A stretch of 64,000 nt of DNA from Vitis vinifera. Lineage: Eukaryota > Streptophyta > Magnoliopsida > Vitales > Vitaceae. This document shows positions 52,423 through 63,310 of the stretch, in pieces (the stretch's first letter is position 1; every line of letters starts with the position of its first letter). The position numbers and the translations under genes are program-made. The notes under the pieces are model-generated. The model saw nothing but the letters and a program-made list of their open reading frames with translations, was not told the origin of the DNA and searched no databases. The stretch is from NCBI RefSeq assembly GCF_030704535.1, contig NC_081817.1, forward strand, positions 2,247,001-2,311,000, given 5' to 3'.

Positions 52423-52905
52423 TTAGTCCGAATCTTTGGAGTCTGCTATCATCTTCTGGATCATTTCGTTTGTCTCAGCCTCTGACATTCTGTCATCTCT
52501 GGTTTGGGTTTGAGTATGGTAGGCCTCAAAGAATTCCTTGTTCTCTTTCTCCAATTCATTCCACACTGCACACATAAATTTTTATACAAAAATATTACGA
52601 CCGTACGGAGTTATGTGAACGAAAGGCAAACACATAGAGAGAGATTCGTGCATGATCTAAAGGAGCTAACCGGTGGAGGTGATGACTTGGTTGATGTCTG
52701 CATGTTTGGAGAGGGCTTCCATGCACTCTTCTTTACTCATGTGGAAGATCAAGCACTTCTCTATCAGGTGTTGCACCTACAAATCAACCACCCAAGATCA
52801 TAAAAAACAGTAGTAAACGAAAAAGAAAGAAAAAAAGAAACAAAAATCAAATATAGGAGAATAATTAGGAACCATGTGTATGTATGAAGCAGAAGAGTCC
52901 CCCAT
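52423..52905 (-). CDS. TIGR01589 (A_thal_3526; PEL/RPGE-like) protein, copy 2
   Basis: Exons are 52,905-52,873 (MGDSSASYIHM), 52,776-52,671 and 52,565-52,423, giving 93 aa with intact GT-AG sites. The domain is complete: VQHLIEKCLIFHMSKEECME, ALSKHADINQVITSTVWNEL, EKENKEFFEAYHTQTQTRDD, then RMSEAETNEMIQKMIADSKD. Exon lengths 1 and 2 (33 and 106 nt) are identical to copy 1. Its length is the family norm, so I take this as the least modified copy. The likely role is as for copy 1: a small nuclear or cytosolic regulator that lowers photosynthetic gene expression. That role is inferred from Arabidopsis and not shown here. Confidence 0.9.
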
Positions 52906-52985
52906 AACTGCTATAGTACTGATCTGTGAGCTTTAGGTGTAATCTTTTGATCAAGGAGCAAACTCCAGAGACTTGCAAATGACTA

Positions 52986-52992
52986 TTATATA
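52986..52992 (-). promoter_or_regulatory. TATA box of RPGE-like copy 2
   Basis: TATATAA on the minus strand lies about 85 bp upstream of the start codon at 52,905. Confidence 0.6.
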
Positions 52993-54880
52993 ATTAGGAT
53001 GATGAAGGGAAGGGATGATTGTGGAGTGGGGACAGAAGTCTTGCGTGGGAGATAAATGATAACTGGTGGAGAGGGGATTGGAGAGGATCTGTAAATGAGA
53101 ATTCATTGGCTAGAAGGAAGTGTCCGCAAGAAATTAAGGGCCCCACACTAGCCCCATGTGATCAGTGGGTCCTCCTTTTAGACATTCTCCAAACAGACAA
53201 ACTCCCAGTATGCATCCCATGGCATCCTCCTTCCAACTGTATCTTCCTCGGCTGCTATCCTAATTCATAATGCGCCCTCTACTATACATCACCATTCAGT
53301 GATATATAATTCAAGGGCACCTTGGTGATTCAGCTCCTGTTTTTCCATTTTAAAATAATTCATATTAGCTTGCAGAATTATAATAATAATCAAACAGCTG
53401 CACTTACGCAACTTCAGGCTTGGTGGGTCCTTCTTCAATTCCTTGATCTGAAAGGTTGCAGTTTAGCTCATTGTTGTGCCTTCGGTTTACAAGCGTGAGG
53501 ACTTTGTGAGGACCTTATACTATTTTCAGAATCTCAGCTTTACTAATTTGGACAATATTCCATCTTCCATCTATTTCAATCATGTCGACTTACTATTGTT
53601 TCTTTTCTGAGTGTCCTTTAGCTCTCTGCCCACTTACATTATCCCAATCCTGTGGCTCAAAGCATATATGAAATTAGACTTATCAGTCCATACGATAAGG
53701 AAGAAGGATAAGTTTGATTTTGGGAGTAGGGTTCCTTCTTCCTTGTAGATCATGTGCCAAATCTACCCTAATTATTGTATATATCAACCCCATACAAAGC
53801 ATGGAAGATACAAAGGAAAATTCAAGTTCAGATTGATGCATTTCTCAATTTAGTAATGAAGAAAATCAGATCAAATTTGTCGAATTCATTGAAGATGTGC
53901 AGTTCAATTGATACATTTCCAATATTCCTATAATTTTTTCCTGTCTTGTTCATAGAATTGTTGACAGATTTGTCTTTTTTATTATTATTCAGTGTCCAGC
54001 AGTCCCAACGTATTCCCCACAAAAGGAAAATTGACATCAGTTGGGGCTCCCTGTTGCTTGATAAATCAAAACCAATAATAGTATGCATTCAAACAAAAAT
54101 GAGGCACCTGTCCTGGTATTTTCCTTATACACACAATCTCAATTGAGACCTAAGCAATTGTCCAAAAAACAATTAGCATTATCAATAAAGATCCAGAAGG
54201 AAATTGTTCTAACCAGCGAACATTTCCTTAAAAATTTAAACCTATAGTGTTCAATATGCAGTACTGTTTCTAACCATTCGATCAATTGTATGGCAGGTAT
54301 TTGTAATGCAAACAGGGATAGAGTAGGAATACAGAAACTCTAGCTTTAAAAAAAGAGGTATTTGTAATGTTTACTGTTGGGCTGAGGCACAGGAGGAGTA
54401 CTTCCATGGCATAGGGTGGCTGAGCCCAAAACTCGATAGATTCTATTGTCTTCTAATCAGTGTGCTTTGGCTCCAAATTGAAATTCTCCTCTATCATGTT
54501 TAATTATCATTTACCATATTGAATTTTCCCCTATGTTATTGAGTCATATTAAGTTTCCAATTTTCTTAAAACTTAAGTTATTAGGCAATGAACCGATCGT
54601 GTATATTAAGTTCATTTGGGATTTAATCCTAAAATTTGGACTTGCGTGGATAAAATATGAGAGATTTACATGGCCAAATTGTAGGCATGGGCATTTAATG
54701 GAGTTTTGATTTGTAGAAATTTGTATTGCAAATGCAATATAATTTTCAACCCAATCCTCTCATATATGGTCCTTTCATCTTCTATTCTTTGACATCCAAG
54801 AACAATCCGTTTTGTGTAAGACAGATGGGCGCAAGTCCTATTTAACCAATATAAGCAAATGATGAGAAGTAAGGCTTGGA
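52993..54880. other. Spacer upstream of RPGE-like copy 2
   Basis: Up to about 54,130 this aligns in patches with the copy-1 upstream flank (43,900-45,440). The rest is AT-rich without a gene. Confidence 0.5.
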
Positions 54881-57800
54881 AACATTACCTTCAGAAAGCA
54901 TTAGATATTTTTACTTATTGAGTTTCCATCTCAAATTTATGTTCTTTAAATTTTTACAAGACTTGTGATTTTTTATAAATTAAATAAATATATCATGTCA
55001 AGAGTGACCATCTATAAATATAATGAAATACTGCATCCCTTATAAGTTTCAACATTTAATGGCCTATGTATATCAGAGTGGATAATATCTAATAAATTTT
55101 TAGATTTTTTTATTTGTTCAAGGGTTCTCTAGTTATTTTTCCACTAAGTTAAGGTTCGCAAATATCTAATAAATTTAACTTATTCTAATACATGACCTAG
55201 TCTAATATGCCATAAATAAGAAATATCATCATCATCATTTATATTATATACTCTCTTAATATAAAAAGAAAAAGACAATACAATATTAGTAATCACAACG
55301 AAAGAATTATTAACTATCAAACGATAAAGATCATCACGCTTAACCTTTGAAATAAAATTCTTCTATATTTTCCCACAAATCTTCAAGTGAGTTTCCTGAT
55401 AAAGGCATGACATAGATTTCTTCACATATTTGGTGCAGAGAGCACTTCAATAACAAAAAGATTTGTTTATTCTAATAAGTGGAGTCTAATAGTGCCAACT
55501 CCTTGTAAAACATCATAAAATGTATTCTTATCTATATTGTAAATACGATGATCGCCAGCTTTCACTTCTTTGAAAGTAAGAAAGTGTTCTTTGCTCTTTG
55601 GCACATATCGTTAAAGATCCTGAGTCAATTTAGCTACCAAGCATTAGTGTTACTATCACCAAGTAAAGACTTAGATACCACATAAATCAAGTCATGATTC
55701 ATTACTATTATTAGCACTATGATTATCTTAGAAATTAAATTTAAGATGTTCGGGTTTTTCACAATTATAACAATTACCTTTTAAGGTTTTAGAATTTTTA
55801 CGATTATTAAACTTGTTGAAATATCTTCCTTTTGTTTTAAAGTCTTTTATATCTGGCTTTTGATTTTGTTATTAGGATTAGACAATGAGGGTCTTTGTGA
55901 TTGAGTTTGCCCAAACATTAAAAATGATTCATTGTTCTTTTTATTTTGCCTTCTTTGTGCCTCTATTCCTAAAATCATGGGAAAGTTTTTCATAAAGAGA
56001 GAAGTATTACTAATGTTTGAAGCAACTACAATAAGTTCCCAAGAATCAGGAAGACTATATAGAATGGTAAATACTTGTAACTTACTAGGAATGGGATTAC
56101 CATGGCAACAAGTTCCTTAGCAAGCATAATCATCTCATATGCTCAACTACAGAATTTGACTCTTTCATTTTAGCTCCAAAATTACTTTTTATAAGCGATT
56201 GTACATGTAATTCAAAAGCAGTTCCATGAGCTACAGAAATAGCATCAAGCATTGTTTTAGTAGTTTTATAATCTTCAAGACTAATCTCTACATTAGGTTC
56301 CATATAGGTCAACATGATTTCATCACTAGCATTCTTATCATCTTTTAAGAATTTTTCATAATTTCTTCCAATTGTGGTTGAAGCATTTCTCTCTGGTGCT
56401 GATAAAGGAGAATCAATTGTGTATTCAAATTTATCTTGAAAAATAATATATCTAATTCTCTTTTTCAAAGTTGAAAATTTTTAATTACTAAGTTTTAAGT
56501 TTTACTAAGCTCATGACTGATAATTTTAGAGACTATATTTTAATTGACTAATGTTTAATCTAATAATCAGAAAGAACTTATAGGGTTGTGCAAATACAAG
56601 ACTGCTAGTTGGTAACTGAGCCAAATCAAATAGTCTTTTCCGGGAGGTAGAGCAACATAAAAAATAATCTCGCTCCAATACCAAGGTCAGGGTTACAAAG
56701 TAACCTCATCCTTGTCAAAATCGTCAAACACTTTCCTCTTCAAACTCTTCAATTGTTTTGTCTTCAAATCCATTTGAAAATATAACTTAAGGCATATAGG
56801 TTTTTACTTCCTCAAAGCTTTTCTTAGATGGATTCTTGTTGATTCCATGTAAATATATAGCCATATAAACTCAACTACGTCCTTTAAAATTTGGCACCAT
56901 ATCTTCACCTCATTTGTCTCAAAGTTAAGTAAGTCAAGCAAACCAACTAAAGTGAGATTTTCTGGGAACAAAATGTGAAAAAGGACTAATTAAATTAATT
57001 AGATAATCATCAAAGGGGGAACTAATTAAATACAAGTGAAAAGAACAAATAAATCAAGGACAACATAAAGAGATTGAGAGAAGAAAATTACAAACTCTTT
57101 TATAATGGTTTGGTAAACTATCTACATCCACTCTCCTCGAGCTCCTAACCAAATGAAAGTTTCACCATCTTCAAAAAATTTTAAGTCAAAGTCCTCAAAC
57201 TCTTTGCACTCGGATTCCAAGGTTCTATTGAACCTTTATAACTTCTTCAAGGAATCAACCTACTTGAATGACTTCTCTCACAATGGATAGTTAAGAATGA
57301 ATTTAATAATTTCAAACCTAGTAGCAAATTAGACTCTCAATACAATAGGATCAATTTGAAGGTGCACAAGAGGATTTGTAAGTTGAGAATTGAATGTAAT
57401 TTTGGAAGAGTTTTTGAATGAGAAGAAATAGAGTTTTTTTTATTAAATGTAGTTGTTTTCTCACCAACAAATTCTCTAAAACTCTTCAATATACAATTTT
57501 CCAACTCAAGGACCCCAAAAGCCATAAACAGGCCTTGACCAATCGAGCAACATAACCTTTACTAGTTGTTGTACACTTGATGCACTAGCAAGTGACCATT
57601 GGAGTTCAAACCCTTAATTGGTTGAGCAACTGATTCAACTGATCCTTGATCGATCCTCTATTGGTCAAGGTTCTATCTCAATCGACTATACACCAACTAC
57701 TAGAAGTGAGATGATGAAAAAATACCCCTCAACAAGTCAATCCAATTCCCCTCGATTGATTACACTATAAAATGCTTAAACAACCCGGTTTGAGGTTTGT
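54880..57800 (-). mobile_element. Ty1/copia LTR retrotransposon fossil
   Basis: Read on the minus strand, the order is a putative 5' LTR (about 57,800-56,695), a primer-binding-like site (about 56,690-56,665, 'ttggtattggagc'), gag (about 56,468-55,900, including KNASDEIMLTYMEPNVEISL), then protease/pre-integrase and integrase-like sequence (about 55,620-54,890). Reverse transcriptase and RNase H are not seen, so it is truncated, with many breaks. It is old, and the LTR limits are approximate. Confidence 0.65.
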
Positions 57801-58850
57801 TAATCTTCTTTTAGGATAAGTTTAGAAATTTTGGCTCAAAGTTATAATTTAAAACAATAAATCATTAATTAAATTCTTTGATAAAAGTGATATTTTTAAG
57901 TTCAAGGAAATGAAATTAAAGCTCTAAGTGCATGAAAACAATTTAAATTCAAGTACACCATCAAATACCATCTTACACAAGGTCCTAGGTTATTTTTAGC
58001 CTTCAAGGATCCCAAGTCTTCACACAATATTAATCTTTTTCCATGATTGTTTGAGCTTTCTTTAAATTTTCATAAGTAAACCTGAAATACTTTATTGAAC
58101 CATTACTAATCTTAACCTTGTTTTGTGATCATTAAAACCCGAGAACCCTTGAACTAACACAAACTAATCTAGTTTTCACCCAAAAATGGAGTCTCCCAAA
58201 CTAAACCTCCATCCAATTGCTTTGGTAAAACTAATCTTTAATTCCTTCAAAAAGAAAAAAATAAATAAAAATTCACACGTATGTATGCTACATGTACAAT
58301 ATAATCATATGCAATGTAGAGTAGTTTTATGTGCATGTGTACCATAAAATGTGAGGTTTCTAATAAATTTACATAGAATCACATTGATGGAGGGTTTTTT
58401 GTCCACGATATCCAACAATATGACATTACCTTTTCTGCTTGCCCCCGGTCCCCAACTGATTTAGCTGCATTTAGCTGTTAACATCAAGTTATTATTCTCT
58501 GCAATGCAACAATGAAGACGTACATAGGAACACTGTATATAAACCAGGAGTCGCCATCTCCACTTTTTTATTCAGTCTACTACATTGTTATAAACATACT
58601 TCTTCATGCAGTTTCTATAGGAAATTCAACAGCAGTCTTAAGAAGTTCTTCACCTTAATTAATTACAGCTTCACATTATTACACCAAGATGGACAGTAGA
58701 GGCTTTGGTCATATTATTCTATTACATATTCTCTTCCCATTTGCTGGATAGGGAGGGAGCAGAGATGGGCAACCACTAGCCAGAACCATACAGTAGAGAT
58801 AGTTTCTTTGGATCTATGATCATTTGCCTCAGTCTTTAAAGGAGTACTCT
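57801..58850. other. Spacer downstream of RPGE-like copy 3
   Basis: No gene or clear repeat is seen in this AT-rich stretch. Confidence 0.4.
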
Positions 58851-59314
58851 GATATCATCTTCTAAATTCCGCCTCTGACATTCTATCAGCTTTGATTTGG
58901 GTTAAGCCAGTGAAGTAGGACTCAAAGAATTCCTTGTTCTCCTTATCCAGTTCATTCCACACTGCATGCATAAAAAAAATAAACTTACAGATGAGGATAG
59001 ACAATGAGTTTGGGGTTTGAATTGGAGAACTCCATGAGTCAAAAATGTACATGCATGCAGGCATGGGAGAGGGTTCGTAAAGTGGCTAGCTAACCAGTGG
59101 AGGTGATGACTGGTTTGATGCCTGCATGTTTGGATAGGGCTTCCATGCACTCTTCTTTACTCATGTTGAAGATAAAACACTTCTAGCTCTATCAGCTGTC
59201 GTACCTACAAAACACATACAGAACAGCGATAGGAGAATCGAACATGAGATCGGATAAGCATGTTATGAGTTAGTTAATTACCATGTGAATGTATGAGGCA
59301 GAAGAGTCCCCCAT
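58825..59314 (-). pseudogene. TIGR01589 (PEL/RPGE-like) gene, copy 3, damaged
   Basis: Exon 1 (59,314-59,282, MGDSSASYIHM) and all splice sites match copies 1 and 2. Exon 2 (59,204-59,095) is 110 nt where both sisters have 106. The extra 4 bp (CTAG in 'gagctagaag') shifts the frame inside the conserved VQHLIEKC block and leads to an early stop. Exon 3 (from 58,961) keeps VWNELDKENKEFFESY but has a small deletion after MSEAE. Translation of the full domain is therefore not possible unless splicing differs. The gene is probably a pseudogene, although exon 1 and the upstream region look preserved. Confidence 0.8.
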
Positions 59315-59477
59315 AATGGATATAGTCGGCAAACCTTTAGAGAATACTAACAATTCATCTACTAACTGCTCAAGTAGATAAGTCAATGAGCATCTTGAGT
59401 TGAGTGTGAAAAACGAGAAAACAATGAGACAATTAGTAGACCTATGATCAGAATTTTGTGGTGTATTCCCACCCCCC

Positions 59478-59603
59478 ACCCCCTCTGGTCCCCTTCCTAA
59501 TCACCCTCATAGCCCAATTCAACCACAAACCCCACCACAGAATCCTGTGGTGTCTTCCCTACCAAATGTAACCCCCTCTGGTCCCCTTCCTAATCACTCT
59601 CAG
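59478..59603. repeat. Direct repeat with a 93-bp period
   Basis: 'ccccctctggtccccttcc' plus 'taatca' occurs at about 59,479 and 59,572. The sequence between also shows 'cctgtggtgt/ttgtggtgt' similarity. This is a local duplication in C-rich DNA. Confidence 0.75.
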
Positions 59604-59795
59604 TGCAGCACGCAACACAACGTTTTTCCAACTGAAATTCCATTTTCTTTTCTTTTATTCTTTCTTCGCCCACTCACCCTTAAGGCCTCGACCCCCACGC
59701 ACCCTACTCAACTCCTAACCCCCCATCCACCTATCTAGAACTCAAGAAGTAAATTTGTGGCTAGACGGTTGACTTACTGTTGAGCATGTCTGAGT

Positions 59796-60071
59796 TTGGC
59801 CGGCATGAGGATGTTTAGGGAAGGGAGAAATGAAGAAGCTATGGAGATCCTTAGTAAGCTCAACGACACACGAGGGGTGGCTGAGTTGGCCGTATCGAGG
59901 GTTATGGAGAAACTCAATGTCGTGCTGATTCAAGAACCAGGAGTTTTGGTTGGAGTTGAAAAAGAGGTCCAGTGGATCCAAAAGAACTTGATGCGTCTTG
60001 GGATTCTTTTTTGTTATGACTTCACAGAGGAATTAATGGACGTACATGCATTCCCGAACGAGTGTATATAG
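59796..60071 (+). pseudogene. Fragment of an NLR (CC-NBS-LRR, Rx_N domain) resistance gene
   Basis: An open stretch of 91 codons contains AELAVSRVMEKLNVVLIQEP, GVLVGVEKEVQWIQKNLMRL. This matches the start of the Rx_N coiled-coil domain of RPM1-type NLRs (typical form AVSxVxEKLxxLLIQEAxFL, GVxxEVExIQxELxRM). The frame then runs into unrelated residues, and no NB-ARC or LRR follows within the window. It is therefore a relic of about 50 recognisable residues and not a working receptor. Whether the sequence before residue 29 belonged to the gene is unclear. Confidence 0.65.
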
Positions 60072-60894
60072 TTGGTTGAATATGAGATATAATAACTAAT
60101 AAGCGGTAGAATTTGTTATCATATTTGACTGTGAACCAAATATGTAATAAAATATGATATTTTATTTCTTATTCTATTTGATATTATATTTAACCAACCA
60201 AACATGGTAATAAGTGCATATAAAGAAAAAATTCATAAATAAAAAAAAAGGATAAAAATTAAGAAGGATTCACGTAGGGTGAGACAATAAATTAATAAAA
60301 ATAAATTTGATGAAAATTATTTTTAAACCATTTTAATTATAAATTAAGTCATGGTGAACCAAAGACTCACTTTCTTATCAGGTCTCTTCCTTTCATCCTT
60401 ATGTGGTGAAAGGGAAAATGTTAAGGTACTAAACAAAATATTTGAATTATTGAATATATACGATGAGATTTAAGTCATTGACCAATAAAGATATAAATAA
60501 AACGATGTCTAAAAATATATACATAACACCACATTATTGGTGATATCAGTTATATCTTTTGACTAGATATAGAAAAAGAGCATTTTTATATTAAAATAAG
60601 ACCCATAATAAAATAACTAGTAAAAAATCCAATTGTATGAAAGGACTATCTTTCTTAGGCAAGCTTAGGCTTCATGAGCAACCTGCTACCGTCATAACTT
60701 CAGGTGTAACCTTGTACCACAGTAGTCTTAAGGGATGTTTAAAATAAAGTGTGTTTTCCTCTTAAAATAATTTAATTTCTACATACTCTTAAAAGTAAAA
60801 CTAATATTTATTCAAGTCAAAGGTAGAAACTTGACATTACCTTTGCTATAAAATTATATCAAATCCTGGATATTTTAAATTGAAGATATTAAAT
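60072..60894. other. AT-rich spacer
   Basis: No gene is seen. A MITE-like end (ccaaccaaacatggtaata, about 60,193) is present. Confidence 0.4.
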
Positions 60895-61219
60895 TTGAAT
60901 TTCATGAATTTATATTTTTTTTGTATGCTAAAATACACTTTTATAATGCTCCAAAGGGATTTTGGACCACAATGGTTGCCATCACATGGGTTCATAGGTT
61001 CATAGCTTCGTATTTTCCAACAAGTTAAATGAACATATGACTTTTAACATATCCGGCTGGTGTGCAGGCAGGGGACCCGTTTCGCTTCATTTCATTAAAT
61101 GAGATTGTCGACAATATAAAATAAAGACAACAGACAAGCACGTGGCATGCCACTAAACATATGTTGCCCAAAAAAGTCCTTGATTTTAAGACACAAAATA
61201 TACATTGACAATCTCATAA

Positions 61220-61289
<70 letters not shown>

Positions 61290-61945
61290 TTATGAGATTG
61301 TCAATGTATATTTTGTGTATATATATATATATTATATATATATGGTTATGAGATTGTCAATGTATATTTTGTGTCTTAAAATCAAGGACTTTTTTGGGCA
61401 ACATATGTTTAGTGGCATGCCACGTGCTTGTCTGTTGTCTTTATTTTATATTGTCGACAATCTCATTTAATGAAATGAAGCGAAACGGGTCCCCTGCCTG
61501 CACACCAGCCGGATATGTTAAAAGTCATATGTTCATTTAACTTGTTGGAAAATACGAAGCTATGAACCTATGAACCCATGTGATGGCAACCATTGTGGTC
61601 CAAAATCCCTTTGGAGCATTATAAAAGTGTATTTTAGCATACAAAAAAAATATAAATTCATGAAATTCAAAGGGATTTTGGACCACAATGGTTGCCATCA
61701 CATGGGTTCATAGGTTCATAGCTTCATATTTTCCAACAAGTTAAATGAACATATGACTTTTAACGTATCCGGCTGGTGTGCAGGCAGGGGACCCGTTTCG
61801 CTTCATTTCATTAAATGAGATTGTCGACAATATAAAATAAAGACAACAGACAAGCACGTGGCATGCCACTAAACATATGTTGCCCAAAAAAGTCCTTGAT
61901 TTTAAGACACAAAATATACATTGACAATCTCATAACCATATATGT
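60895..61945. repeat. Large inverted repeat around a (TA)n core, plus a third direct copy
   Basis: Arm 1 (60,895-about 61,240, plus orientation) and arm 2 (about 61,340-61,670, minus orientation) are reverse complements, apparently identical over more than 300 bp. A (TA)n tract and a partial duplicate of the inner end (61,285-61,318) lie between them. Arm 3 (61,668-61,945) repeats most of arm 1 in direct orientation with at least two substitutions (cgtatt/catatt and acatatcc/acgtatcc). Each arm contains CACGTG and GTCGAC. No known transposon family is recognised, and no coding content is present. Confidence 0.9.
61224..61286. repeat. (TA)n microsatellite
   Basis: About 31 TA units form the loop of the inverted repeat. 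Open frames of Ile-Tyr repeats across it are artefacts. Confidence 0.95.
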
Positions 61946-61989
61946 ATGTGTATGATATATATATATAAAGAATATTTAAAAAGGAAATT

Positions 61990-62240
61990 ATGGACACGAG
62001 TAAATCAGAATCGTATATTGTCATTTATATTTGGTAATAACGTGTAAATTAAATCAGAATCGTATAATGTCACATGTGATCTACATGAAAACCTAGTGGT
62101 GATAGAAGACTATAAATAGAGGTTTCCTCTCCTCAATCTATTCATCCCAAAATTGGGAGAAAAAGAGAATTATTATTCTCTTGGTGTAATTGGGTTTTGG
62201 GTTTGTGAGGAGTGAGTGTTTATAAACATTTGTTATTTTT
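61990..62240 (+). mobile_element. Promoter-bearing LTR-like fragment
   Basis: Two copies of 'aatcagaatcgtata' are followed by a TATA box (ctataaatag, about 62,111) and a leader with 'tctcttggtgtaattggg'. This is the layout of a plant LTR (U3-R-U5), but no partner LTR or coding part is seen. It abuts the gypsy LTR next to it. Assignment is by architecture only. Confidence 0.4.
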
Positions 62241-62243
62241 CTT

Positions 62244-63273
62244 TGTGAAGATTTGCAACAGCTCCATGGACGTAGCCTATTTTAGAATGAGGCAACACTT
62301 AAAAGAAAGTTTTAGAATAATGAAGTTTGTATTACACAGAAACACTTTACAATACTTGAAAAGCTCTCAAGTGTATGGTATCTTAACCAAATGAGATCAC
62401 CCTTTATTTATAGGCATCAAGAAACTCTTTAGAACTCTTAAAGTTCCCTACCATTTTGGAATTCTTTAAAGTTATGAACAATTTATATACAAGAGTTCTC
62501 ATGAAGTCTATAATATTCCACACTACTTCGTTTTCTCACGTCCGTGTGTGGATGTCTCAAGGCTTCTCAATAATAATCTACACTCCTCCATTTGTAGAGA
62601 TGTATAGATGACTTCTAGATGATTTTAGAAGCTTCCTGCTCCTTATAAAAGCTCAAGTGAGGGATCATTTGAGCGGGTTGTGACACTCTCCCCCACCTAT
62701 GGTATAGACATTTTTAACATTCCTTCTACCTGAAACCTCTCTATTTGCTCCTGAAACTGCCATAAGGCATCTATAGGCTCCCAACTAGCCTTGTTCTTTG
62801 GTAATCCCTTCCATTTGACTAAGTATTTGTCTTATGATAATTCAATCTACGATAATGTACATGTTTTGTTTCCCTATCGTATGAGGTTACGATAGCTATT
62901 GGCACCTTTTTTTATATCCTATGACCGAGATCATCTTTATCTTCATGACACAACTTCAAGTAACTTGCATGGAAAACAAGATGAATATTTAACCTAGGAG
63001 ATAACTACACCCAATAGGACACCCTATCAACTCTCCCAAGTATAGGGAAAGAGCCTTCATATCTCCTCACTATGAATGACAATAGGTCGGGCTTTTTCGA
63101 GTACCCATTCCATCCCTAATATGATGAGTTTAAAATTTAAATAAACGGGTTTAGGATAGGTTTAGGATTTTTTTTAAAACCCCGGAACGAGTTTAGGTAT
63201 TATCTTGTTCCACCTTGCTTCAATTATATATAAAATTTAATTTTAAAAATTAATTTAATTTAATTTTCATTTT

Positions 63274-63310
<37 letters not shown>

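Noticed and set aside
61147-61470. Open frame of 107 codons made mostly of Ile-Tyr repeats
   Set aside because: It is a translation of the (TA)n tract and palindrome arms, not a gene.
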